From the NCBI GenBank assembly GCA_964535025.1, contig CAZHRW010000269.1, positions 1 through 16,769 of the forward strand: a stretch of 16,769 bases of DNA. Reading direction: 5' to 3'. Below, piece after piece: positions 6,316 to 13,297 of the stretch. This DNA comes from JAAYZK01 sp964535025 (lineage in GTDB: Bacteria; Planctomycetota; Phycisphaerae; SM23-33; FEN-1343). Both the position numbers and the translations under genes were made by a program. How positions within the stretch are numbered: position 1 is the first letter of the stretch; each line of letters begins with the position of its first letter. The notes under the pieces are model-generated. The model was not told the DNA's origin. It was given only the letters and a program-made list of their open reading frames with translations, and made no database searches.

Positions 6316-6855
6316 CGGATCCAGATTGTACCGGACGACTGCGGTTCGTCTGGTCAGCGACTGCAACGGATGGTCCTGTCAGGCGCGTTTGCGCCTTGGG
6401 TGGCCTTTGGCGGATCGACGGTTCGCGGGCGCGTCGCAACGGTGTCTGCAGTAGACGTCAAGGTCTCGCGGCGTCCGTCGACGGCCCGGGTGTCGCCGCC
6501 GTAGCGGCGGAAGCTCCACAGAGCGTGGCCCGACGGGGGCCGTCACCTTGATGGTTTTCGTTGCTGAGCGGCGTCGCGGCGAACGGTCGCCGTGCCGTCG
6601 GCATCATCCGTCCACGTCGTGACCATCGCAATCGCCGCGGGGTGAACTCGCATGCACATGGTTCTCACTCCCTTCAGCGAGACAAGATGTCCGTGGTGAC
6701 TGCATGGCACATTTGCCGGGCGTTGTGCCCGGCCGTCGGAGGTCGTGGTTCCGGGTCCAACGGAGCTGTCGCCCCGGCCTCCCAGCGGCGGTGCTCGTGA
6801 CCGCCGTCGACCATTGGAAGGCTACGATTTCTCCCGCGGGCATGCAACCGCCGGA
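6316..6855. other. 540-base stretch without a convincing gene, rich in hairpins
   Basis: No frame on either strand gives a protein I can recognise. Small hairpins are seen at 6381-6396 (AGGCGC-GTTT-GCGCCT), 6496-6510 (CCGCCG-TAG-CGGCGG) and 6715-6733 (GCCGGGC-GTTGT-GCCCGGC). On the minus strand it lies between the heparinase-like gene and the strong terminator at 6281, so it may be a long 3' untranslated region, an independent structured RNA, or the remains of a decayed gene. I looked for the conserved cores of RNase P RNA, tmRNA and SRP RNA and did not find them. Confidence 0.45.
6543..6659 (-). CDS. Possible 38-residue small protein
   Basis: The ATG at 6659 is preceded by GAAGGGAGTGAGAACC, a good Shine-Dalgarno site eight bases away. 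The 38-codon frame (MCMRVHPAAIAMVTTWTDDA and onward, ending QQRKPSR) has mostly G or C in third positions, like real genes here. No family is recognised and no membrane helix or signal peptide is evident. Another frame shortly downstream (residues like WSFRRYGGDTRAVDGRRETL, about 6510-6450) also has coding-like base use but no start codon, so a frameshifted, decayed gene is an alternative. Confidence 0.25.
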   Translation of the reverse strand: MCMRVHPAAIAMVTTWTDDADGTATVRRDAAQQRKPSR

Positions 6856-8703
6856 TCAATCGGCGACCGCCGGGGCGGCGACGGAGGCCAGCTTGAGGTG
6901 GCGGCGGCTGACCCGGAAGTACAGCGTGGCGGTGTTGACCACCAGCGTCACCTCCCCGCGCCCGGTGCGGTTGACCTTGAGCAGTTCGACCGGCACGCGG
7001 GAGAACGCCGTGACCATCGCCAGGTGGCGGACCGGCGCCGTCGTCACGATCAGGGCCGACTCGGTCAGTTTCCCGGCCGCGTGGCGGTCGGTGGCCAGCT
7101 CGAACGACTCGTTGGCGACGACGCGGAAGTGCAGTCCCGTACGGCGGCCCACGACGGCGCCGGCGGCGCCGCTGAGCGACAACTGCCCGAAGGTATGCCA
7201 GTAGCCGGTGATCTTCTCGGCGACGGCGTTGGTGATCTCGTCGAGGACCACCACCGTATGCCCGTCGCCCGACCGTTCATCCAGCAGCATGATCACGTGC
7301 CGGTTGAAGCGGACCGACGACCCCAGCGCCTCGCCGGCGGCGGCGGCCACCCAGCGGTAGGTGTCGTTCATCTCCGCTTCGAGGATCCGGCCCTGGGCGT
7401 CGATGCGATGGTCGCGGTCATCGGCCATCAGCGTGTTGTGGGCCTGGGCCTGCACGTCGTAGAACATTTCGGGCGCCGTCGTCGCCTGGTGCGCCGCCGC
7501 CGGGGGCGGGTTGCTCACGTCGCTCAGCAGCGTTTCGCCGTCGACCTGCACCTGGAGGGTGTTCATGTCCAGGTGGCTGTGATGGGCCGACAGGTCGCCG
7601 GTTTTCAGCGAGACATACAGCGACGGCTCCGGCCAGCGGTCGGCGACGGCGGCCCAGCCGATCTCGTTGAACACCCGCAGCGGCTGGAGCTTCGGCGCCG
7701 GCTCGGCCGCCATGGTGGTCGGCCGCAGCAGCAGCCCCAGCCCCAGGTCCGACCAGCCGGTGCTCTCCACGTCGCGGTGGAACGCCCACCGATCCAGCCA
7801 CCAGCACACCTCCCGGTTGGCGTACCGGTCGGCGATCTCGTAGAGCGCCCCGTACAGCGGCACCGCCGGGGAGTCGCCGAAACTCATGTTATGGCCGTGC
7901 GGGCTGAAATAGATGCCGAACTGGCCGGTGGTCTCCATCCCGCGCTGGTGGAAGACGAACCGGTCGTGGACGGTGCGATCCAGCGCCAACCCGAACAGCA
8001 GCAGGTAGCGCATCGCGTAGCCCCAGTAGCTGATCCCCTCGTCCCAGCCGCCCTCGCGCCCCAGCGCCGCGAAAAAATGCTCCAGGCCTGCCTTGGCCCA
8101 CTCGACGGCCTCGGCGGCCTCGGGGTTCTCGTCGGCCAGCGCCACCGCGCCCAGGCCGCACCCGCTGTTGATCACGGCGTTCCAGTTGTGGTAGCAGGTC
8201 GACCACCACTCCTTCCGCTCGACCGCCTCGCGGAAGGCGGCGATCCCCCGGGTCAGCAGGGCCCGGCGGCACCGGGCGCGATCGGGCTCGGAGAGGTCCT
8301 CGGCCAGCCAGTCCAGCGCGACGGCCATCGTCGCGCAGCACTCGGCGGTGCACAGGTCCGCCCGGTCCTCCCGCTGGTGGGACGGGTCGAGCCACTGGCT
8401 CCAGCCGGCCAGCAGGCGGACCTCCTCGACCGCCCGGTCGCGATAGGCGCCGTTGGGGTCGATGTGGTGGCTGACCAGCAGATCGAACACCCGCCCCTGG
8501 CAGGCCCGGGCGGCGTTCAACGCCGCGGCGCCCACGCCCTGGGCGTGCTGGGTCTGCCAGTCGGTCTCGGTAATCGGACGGCTTTCGAGGATCAGCGCGC
8601 ATCGCTTCTGCAGCCTGTCGAACATCACGTCGTACGGACGCCGTCCGACGCGACCGCGGAGGTTACGAAGATCTTCGGTCGTTGCCAGCAGTCCACGATT
8701 CAC
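6856..8703 (-). CDS. Heparinase II/III-like polysaccharide lyase
   Basis: The 615-residue protein has the layout of heparinase II/III and alginate lyase-like enzymes: an alpha/alpha-toroid N-terminal half and a beta-sandwich C-terminal half. These enzymes cleave uronic-acid-containing polysaccharides by beta-elimination. Residues in the expected catalytic positions are YHNWNAV (171-177), the Tyr in EGISYWGY (222-229) and AHHSHLDMNT (373-382), whose His corresponds to a catalytic or metal-site histidine. No signal peptide is visible, so it may act inside the cell on imported oligosaccharides; the substrate cannot be told. The GTG at 8703 is chosen because AGGAGAAG lies upstream and NRGLLATTEDLRNLRGRV matches the usual family N-terminus. 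A TTGCGA-17-TATGCT promoter lies at 8777-8749. No transporter or other carbohydrate gene is next to it. It diverges from the ECF sigma gene. Confidence 0.85.
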   Translation of the reverse strand: MNRGLLATTEDLRNLRGRVGRRPYDVMFDRLQKRCALILESRPITETDWQTQHAQGVGAAALNAARACQGRVFDLLVSHHIDPNGAYRDRAVEEVRLLAGWSQWLDPSHQREDRADLCTAECCATMAVALDWLAEDLSEPDRARCRRALLTRGIAAFREAVERKEWWSTCYHNWNAVINSGCGLGAVALADENPEAAEAVEWAKAGLEHFFAALGREGGWDEGISYWGYAMRYLLLFGLALDRTVHDRFVFHQRGMETTGQFGIYFSPHGHNMSFGDSPAVPLYGALYEIADRYANREVCWWLDRWAFHRDVESTGWSDLGLGLLLRPTTMAAEPAPKLQPLRVFNEIGWAAVADRWPEPSLYVSLKTGDLSAHHSHLDMNTLQVQVDGETLLSDVSNPPPAAAHQATTAPEMFYDVQAQAHNTLMADDRDHRIDAQGRILEAEMNDTYRWVAAAAGEALGSSVRFNRHVIMLLDERSGDGHTVVVLDEITNAVAEKITGYWHTFGQLSLSGAAGAVVGRRTGLHFRVVANESFELATDRHAAGKLTESALIVTTAPVRHLAMVTAFSRVPVELLKVNRTGRGEVTLVVNTATLYFRVSRRHLKLASVAAPAVAD

Positions 8704-8711
8704 CGAGCTTC

Positions 8712-8726
8712 TCCTGTGCCACAGGA
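8712..8726. promoter_or_regulatory. Palindrome overlapping the ribosome binding site
   Basis: TCCTGTG-C-CACAGGA is a perfect seven-pair inverted repeat around one base. It lies in the predicted leader of the heparinase-like gene (start point near 8742) and includes part of its AGGAG. It could be an operator for a dimeric repressor; the one-base centre makes a tight RNA hairpin less likely. Confidence 0.4.
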
Positions 8727-8748
8727 AACATCGCGACCCATACACTTA

Positions 8749-8777
8749 AGCATAGGGGCTCTCCGGGCGCCTCGCAA
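8749..8777 (-). promoter_or_regulatory. Promoter of the heparinase-like gene
   Basis: On the minus strand TTGCGA (8777-8772) and TATGCT (8754-8749) are 17 bases apart. The leader to the GTG at 8703 would be about 39 bases. Confidence 0.5.
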
Positions 8778-8824
8778 GGGCGCGGCGGCAGCGGTTTGGC
8801 GGCACGGCGGCGGGATGAAAAGAC

Positions 8825-8853
8825 TTGGCCGCGACCGGCGCGCGACGTAAGAT
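8825..8853 (+). promoter_or_regulatory. Possible promoter of the ECF sigma gene
   Basis: TTGGCC (8825-8830) and TAAGAT (8848-8853) are 17 bases apart, with a start point near 8860 and a leader of about 60 bases. This position argues against translation starting at 8825 and for the GTG at 8921. No ECF-type AAC/CGT promoter was recognised. Confidence 0.4.
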
Positions 8854-8920
8854 GCGCTGCGGTAAGCGGTCGGTGACGAGGCGGCGGCCGGCGGGGCCGC
8901 CCGATGGGGCAGGAGACGGC

Positions 8921-9550
8921 GTGAGCAACGATTCGCAGGCAACCGCAACCGAGACCACGGACGAGCAGCTGCTCAAGCGCCACCTGGAGGGCCGCAGCGG
9001 CGCGTTCGATCAGCTTGTGCACCGTCGGGGCGGCGAAGTCTACCGTTTCCTCGTGCGGTTCCTGGGCGACCGCGCCCTGGCCGACGACGTGTTCCAGGAG
9101 ACCTTCCTGCAGGTGCACCTGGCGGCCGACCGCTTCGACCCCAAGCGGCGGTTCAAGCCCTGGCTGTTCACCATCGCCGCCAACAAGGCCCGCGACGCCA
9201 TGCGCAGCCGCTCCCGCCGGCGGACGGCGCCCCTGGATGCCGAGATGGGCGGTGCGGGTTCTGACGAGTCGGGGACCTATGTCGACCTGCTTGAGGCCAA
9301 CATTGTGTTACCCTTGGAGGATTTGCAGAACAAGGAACTCAAGCAGGCCGTACAGAGCATAGTGATGGAGATGCCCGAGCATCTCCGGGAAGTGATTCTG
9401 CTGACGTACTTTGAGCAGTTGCCGTACAAGGATGTGGCCGAGATTCTGGACGTCCCCCTGGGGACGGTGAAAAGCCGGCTGCACGCCGCCGTCAAGCATT
9501 TCGCCCGACGGTGGGAAGCGGTGGGCAAACAATTCAAGCGCGAGTCGTAA
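8921..9550 (+). CDS. ECF-type RNA polymerase sigma factor
   Basis: The 209-residue protein has the two domains of extracytoplasmic-function sigma factors and would direct core RNA polymerase to a special promoter set. Region 2 (about 27-97) contains ADDVFQETFLQVHLAADRF and FKPWLFTIAANKARD, covering core binding and -10 recognition. Region 4 (about 140-192) contains YKDVAEILDVPLGTVKSRLHAAVK, the helix-turn-helix for -35 recognition. A linker of about 40 residues lies between them; no C-terminal extension is seen. The GTG at 8921 is preferred over in-frame upstream codons because AGGAG lies five bases before it and an apparent promoter covers 8825-8853. The next gene begins 45 bases after the stop and looks like its membrane-bound partner. 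It diverges from the heparinase-like gene. Confidence 0.93.
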   Translation: MSNDSQATATETTDEQLLKRHLEGRSGAFDQLVHRRGGEVYRFLVRFLGDRALADDVFQETFLQVHLAADRFDPKRRFKPWLFTIAANKARDAMRSRSRRRTAPLDAEMGGAGSDESGTYVDLLEANIVLPLEDLQNKELKQAVQSIVMEMPEHLREVILLTYFEQLPYKDVAEILDVPLGTVKSRLHAAVKHFARRWEAVGKQFKRES

Positions 9551-9595
9551 TGTCATGATGAGCCTCATGATAGGACGAGAACGGACGACGATGCG

Positions 9596-10615
9596 ATGAT
9601 GTCCCACACGCCTGCGATGCACGAAGACGACGAGATTCTCGTGGACTTTCTGGCCGGTCAGGCTTCCGTGGACGAGCGGGAGCGGATCCGGCGGCGGCTG
9701 GCGGGCGACGCGACCTTCGCCCACCGCAAGGCGAAGCTCGACGACCTGTTCAAGGTCATCGACACCCTGGACGCACCCGAGCCCGGCGAAGCGCTGATCC
9801 GCCGGACGCTTGACGCCACGGCCGCGGCGGCCCGCACGCAGGCGCTGATCGACCAGGAGGCCCTGCGGGTCCACCCGGTCGCCCGCGCCACCTTCAGCCT
9901 CAAGGAACTGGGGGCGATGGCGGCGCTGCTGTTTGTGGTCGTCTCGATCCTGCTGCCCAGCTTCCAGGCCGCCAGCCGGCTGTCGCGCCAGAACGCCTGT
10001 GTCGGCCGCGTCGGGCAGATCGGGGCGGCCCTGACCCACTATGCCAACGAGAACAACAACGTCCTGCCCGGCATGGGCCAACCCGACGCCAACTGGATGA
10101 CCGCCGACGGGCGGACGGCGTTCCGGCGCAACAGCGAGAACCTCTGGCGGCTCGTGCACGGCCGGTACGCCACGGCGGAGATGTTCCAGTGCCCCGCCGC
10201 CGGCGGCGACTGCGAGCCGATCGACCACGCCAAGGCCGCCAAGTTCGACGACTTCCCCTCCCGCGAGTACATCGGCTACAGCTACCACAATGCCGTCAAC
10301 GGCGAGCCCCTCCGCATCGACGGCTTCGGCGACGCCGCCGCACGCATGGCCATCCTGGCCGACTGCAACCCGGCGTTCCGCCGGGGGCGGTTCGACCCCT
10401 CGTCGATCACCGCCAACTCGCCCAATCACGGCGGGCGGGGCCAGTCGGTGCTCTACCTCGACGGGCACGTCGAATGGGCCCGCAGCAGCACCGTCGGCGT
10501 CAACGGCGACAACATCTGGATCCTCCGCGGCGTCCACACCTATACCGGCCGCGAACGACCCGCCATCCCGACCGACAGCTTCCTGCTGCCGAACTACAGC
10601 GGCGGCGGCCGGTAA
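9596..10615 (+). CDS. Anti-sigma-like/pseudopilin-like fusion membrane protein
   Basis: The 339-residue protein begins with a helical segment (about 9-72: DDEILVDFLAGQASVDERERI and on) that resembles the cytoplasmic part of anti-sigma factors, but without zinc-finger cysteines. One membrane helix follows (about 105-121). The helix region TFSLKELGAMAALLFVVVSI, then LLPSFQAA and QIGAALTHYANENNNVLPG, closely parallels the FTLIELLVVIAI...LLP...LRQIG...YANDN pattern of planctomycete pseudopilins, with Glu at the +5-like position (E104) but no prepilin cleavage glycine. The outer domain ends with NHGGRGQSVLYLDGHVEW (277-294), like the H-x9-DG motif of such proteins, with ten residues between H and DG. 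It lies 45 bases after the sigma gene and probably holds or releases it; this is inference. The ribosome site is weak, and the starts at 9599 or 9617 are possible. Confidence 0.8.
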   Translation: MMSHTPAMHEDDEILVDFLAGQASVDERERIRRRLAGDATFAHRKAKLDDLFKVIDTLDAPEPGEALIRRTLDATAAAARTQALIDQEALRVHPVARATFSLKELGAMAALLFVVVSILLPSFQAASRLSRQNACVGRVGQIGAALTHYANENNNVLPGMGQPDANWMTADGRTAFRRNSENLWRLVHGRYATAEMFQCPAAGGDCEPIDHAKAAKFDDFPSREYIGYSYHNAVNGEPLRIDGFGDAAARMAILADCNPAFRRGRFDPSSITANSPNHGGRGQSVLYLDGHVEWARSSTVGVNGDNIWILRGVHTYTGRERPAIPTDSFLLPNYSGGGR

Positions 10616-10644
10616 GCGACGGTAGCGACCCCGGTTTCAGGGAA

Positions 10645-10667
10645 GCTCCCCCGCGGGGGGGCGTTTT
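10645..10667 (+). terminator. Intrinsic terminator after the sigma operon
   Basis: GCTCCCC (10645-10651) pairs with GGGGGGC (10656-10662) around a CGCG loop and is followed by GTTTTGGG. The T tract is short. It lies 30 bases after the stop codon of the fusion protein and before the aroB promoter. Confidence 0.55.
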
Positions 10668-10701
10668 GGGTGCGCGCGTGCCGCGGGGTGCCACTGCGTT
10701 T

Positions 10702-10730
10702 TTGACGCTCGACCGCCGCCGGGCTAGAAT
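10702..10730 (+). promoter_or_regulatory. Sigma70-like promoter of aroB
   Basis: TTGACG (10702-10707) and TAGAAT (10725-10730) are 17 bases apart, ten of twelve consensus positions. Transcription would start near 10737, leaving about 15 bases with the ribosome site before the ATG at 10752. Confidence 0.7.
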
Positions 10731-10751
10731 GCCCGGTCAAGGAGACCGCCG

Positions 10752-11873
10752 ATGCGAACCGTCACCGTGGCCCTGGGCGAGAGGAGCTACGATATCCTCA
10801 TCGACGCCGGCCTGCTGGCCGACGTGGGCGAGCGGGCTCGCGCCGTCGCGGGGGGACGTTCGGCCGTCGTGGTCACCGATTCGAACGTCGGCCCGCTGTA
10901 CGGGGCGAAGGTCGCCGCGTCGCTGACCGCCGCCGGCTACGCGACGCATGTAGCGACCTTCCCCGCCGGCGAACCCCACAAGACGCTCGCGACCGTCGCC
11001 GACCTGTTCGACCAGGTCTTCGCGGCCCCCACGCCGCCGGAGCGGTCCACCGTGGTCGTCGCCCTCGGCGGGGGCGTCGCCGGCGACATCGGCGGCTTCC
11101 TGGCCGCGACGCTGCTGCGGGGCGTCCCGCTCGTCCAGGTGCCCACCAGCCTGCTGGCGATGGTCGACAGCTCCGTGGGCGGCAAGACCGGCGTCGACCA
11201 CGCCGCCGGCAAGAACCTCATCGGCGCCTTCCACCAGCCCCGCGGCGTGCTCGTCGACACCGACACGCTCGCCACGCTCCCGCGGGTCGAGATGGCGTCC
11301 GGCCTGGCCGAATGCATCAAGCACGGCGTCATCCGCGACGAGACGCTCCTGACGTGGATCGAGACCCGCGCCGACGCCCTGACCGGCGGCGACCGCGAGG
11401 CGCTGGGCGAGTTGATCGCCCGCAACGTGGCGATCAAGGCCGACGTCGTCGCCGCCGACGAACGCGAGAGCGGCGTCCGCGCCCACCTGAACTTCGGCCA
11501 CACCATCGGCCACGCCATTGAAGCCGTCGCCGGCATCCGCCCCGGCGCCGCCGCCGGCGACTACCTCCGCCACGGCCACTGTGTCGCCCTCGGCATGGTC
11601 GCCGCCGGCCGCATCGCCGTCGCCCGCGGCCTGCTGGACGAACCCGACGCGGCGCGGATCGAATCGCTCCTGGCCGTCGTCGGTCTGCCGACCCGCCTGG
11701 ACGGCCTCAACGCGGACGAACTCCTGGCCATCATGCGCCGCGACAAGAAGGTCCGCGCCGGGGCCATCCGCTTCGTCCTGCCCGACGGCGCCCTCGGACG
11801 CGTCGCCCTCTGTGCCGACGTCACCGACGCCGAAATCCGCGACGCGATCGCCTACCTGGGCGTCGGCACGTAA
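10752..11873 (+). CDS. aroB: 3-dehydroquinate synthase
   Basis: This enzyme turns DAHP (3-deoxy-D-arabino-heptulosonate 7-phosphate) into 3-dehydroquinate with NAD+ and a divalent metal, the second step of the shikimate pathway to aromatic amino acids. The 373-residue length is normal. The NAD-binding glycine-rich segment GGGVAGDIGGF (106-116), PTSLLAMVDSSVGGKTGVDH (131-150) and GKNLIGAFHQP (153-163) are typical. Likely metal ligands are E187 (in GLAECIKHG), H250 (LNFGHTIGH) and H274 (RHGHCVALGM). AAGGAGA lies seven bases before the ATG, and a clear promoter lies just upstream. No other shikimate gene is adjacent. It converges on the oxidoreductase gene, with 32 bases between the stop codons. 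Confidence 0.97.
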   Translation: MRTVTVALGERSYDILIDAGLLADVGERARAVAGGRSAVVVTDSNVGPLYGAKVAASLTAAGYATHVATFPAGEPHKTLATVADLFDQVFAAPTPPERSTVVVALGGGVAGDIGGFLAATLLRGVPLVQVPTSLLAMVDSSVGGKTGVDHAAGKNLIGAFHQPRGVLVDTDTLATLPRVEMASGLAECIKHGVIRDETLLTWIETRADALTGGDREALGELIARNVAIKADVVAADERESGVRAHLNFGHTIGHAIEAVAGIRPGAAAGDYLRHGHCVALGMVAAGRIAVARGLLDEPDAARIESLLAVVGLPTRLDGLNADELLAIMRRDKKVRAGAIRFVLPDGALGRVALCADVTDAEIRDAIAYLGVGT

Positions 11874-11905
11874 CCGGGCGCGCGGGGGGGCGGCCCTCGA
11901 TCCCG

Positions 11906-13024
11906 CTACCGGGGTTCATCGACGGCGCGCGGCTTAGGGGCGGCAAGATACTCGGCGGGATCCGGCGGGGCCGAGGTGCCTATTAGCAGCGGCGCCTCCG
12001 GCGAGACGGGACGGCCCGTGCGGATGGACTCGTAGCCGGCCAGGACCGCCGCGAGGCTGGCGCGCTCCGAGACGCCGCTGGTGACGGGGTCGCGGCCTTC
12101 GTCGATCGCGGCGAGGAACTCCTCGATCTGCCGTACGAAGTAGCCGTCGGCATCGTGGCGGGGGAGGTCGGCGCAGTCGTGCGTCTCGACGTCCGCACGG
12201 CCTTCGCGGTGGATCTCGATGGTCTGAGCGTTGCGGTCGGCCATGCTCAGCGTGCCGTCGGCGCCGAAGATCGTCAGGTCGCCGTAGCGGCCGTACCCGT
12301 GCAGCTCGGCGCTGAGCGTCAGCGTGACGACGGCGCCGCGGTCGAACTCGGCCAGGGCGACGACGGTCGCCTCCAGGGGACTTTCGAACTTGTCGGAGTG
12401 GACCTCGCGGGCGTCGATGCGGACGACCTCGCCGAAGCACATCCTCGCCTTGCTCATCAGGTGGATGCCGTTGACCATCCAGATCCCCCCGCCGCACACG
12501 GCCGGGTCGGCCAGCCAGGCCCGTCGGCCGGGGTATGCGTACGTGTGGCGGCCGCGACCGATCCGGTTGATCCGCCCGCTGAGCACCTGGCCGATCGCCC
12601 CCCGCCGCAGGGCGTCGGCGATCAGCAGGCTGCTGCGCTGGTAGCGGATCGATTCGAGCACCATGAGCGTGACGTTCGCCTTGCGGGCCGCGTCGATCAT
12701 GGCGTCGGCGTCGTCGAGGGTCAGGGCCATGGGCTTCTCGACCAGCACGTGCCGTCCGCCCGCTGCGGACAGCTCGACGCCGGCGCGGTGCAGGTGGTGG
12801 GGCGTGGCCAGCAGGACCGCCTCGGCGTTCGTATCGGCCAGGGCGTCGGTCAGTTCGGTGAACGTGGACTCGATGCCCCAGGCCGCGGCACACTGCGCCA
12901 GCTGGGCCGCATCCGTGTCGACCAACGCCGCGATACCCACGTCGCGCCCCTCCCGCTGGAGCGCCTGGATCGCCTTGACGTGATGCTCGCCGGCCCAGCC
13001 GGCACCGACCACGATGATTTCCAT
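11906..13024 (-). CDS. Gfo/Idh/MocA family oxidoreductase
   Basis: The 372-residue protein has an N-terminal Rossmann domain with GAGWAGEHH (7-15), an acidic residue for NAD(P) after the second strand (VDTD, 35-38), and the family EKP motif (96-98, with the likely catalytic Lys97). The C-terminal alpha/beta domain carries GGGIWMVNGIHLMSKARMCFG (178-198), the usual substrate-side motif with His188. Members oxidise or reduce sugars, inositols or related compounds; the substrate cannot be told here. The frame is open to 13156, but the ATG at 13024 is chosen because GGGAG lies eight bases before it, the Rossmann strand starts at residue 2, and the upstream part consists of dispersed-repeat sequence. 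A TATACT hexamer at 13056-13051 may be its -10 box, without a good -35. It could act with the heparinase-like lyase in sugar breakdown, but it is not close to it. Confidence 0.9.
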   Translation of the reverse strand: MEIIVVGAGWAGEHHVKAIQALQREGRDVGIAALVDTDAAQLAQCAAAWGIESTFTELTDALADTNAEAVLLATPHHLHRAGVELSAAGGRHVLVEKPMALTLDDADAMIDAARKANVTLMVLESIRYQRSSLLIADALRRGAIGQVLSGRINRIGRGRHTYAYPGRRAWLADPAVCGGGIWMVNGIHLMSKARMCFGEVVRIDAREVHSDKFESPLEATVVALAEFDRGAVVTLTLSAELHGYGRYGDLTIFGADGTLSMADRNAQTIEIHREGRADVETHDCADLPRHDADGYFVRQIEEFLAAIDEGRDPVTSGVSERASLAAVLAGYESIRTGRPVSPEAPLLIGTSAPPDPAEYLAAPKPRAVDEPR

Positions 13025-13099
13025 CGTTCCGCTCCCAAAGGTCCCCCGGAAGTATACGCCGTAGGCCAGAGGGTACCTCCCGATCGTTCGCCGGTCGGC

Positions 13100-13134
13100 A
13101 AATTCGAAATCCGAAGCACGAAATACGAAACAAA
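13100..13134 (+). repeat. 35-bp dispersed repeat, copy 2
   Basis: It is identical to copy 3 (13251-13285, opposite strand) at 33 of 35 positions, and its A-rich tail with AAACGGACAAACGG runs to about 13168. It faces copy 3, so the two form an inverted repeat with a 116-base centre, between the glycosylase and oxidoreductase genes. Confidence 0.9.
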
Positions 13135-13250
13135 TCTCAAACGGACAAGAAGACAAACGGACAAACGGCCGTGCCCCATCGTTGGATGCTTTTTGGGGTT
13201 GTCGTTTTGCCGTTTACATTTGTCCGTTTTGCTGTTTGAGCTGTTTCGAG

Positions 13251-13285
13251 TTTGTTTCGTATTTCGTGCTTCGGATTTCGGGTTT
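13251..13285 (-). repeat. 35-bp dispersed repeat, copy 3
   Basis: Read on the minus strand the unit begins 12 bases after the stop codon of the glycosylase gene and is followed by an A-rich tail to about 13200. Relative to its upstream gene it has the same placement and direction as copy 1 behind the OmpA-like gene. Pairing with copy 2 would form a long hairpin in glycosylase mRNA, which may serve as its 3' end. Confidence 0.9.
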
Positions 13286-13297
13286 CCAGGCCGCGCC

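Noticed and set aside
6281..6320. Resemblance of the GGAGGATAGTCC region to the RNase P RNA core
   Set aside because: Only a few bases match, they are inside a perfect terminator stem-loop, and the other conserved RNase P segments are absent.
9553..9571. Two TCATGA palindromes after the sigma gene as an operator
   Set aside because: The words are short, self-palindromic and made of stop/start-like codons; nothing else supports binding.
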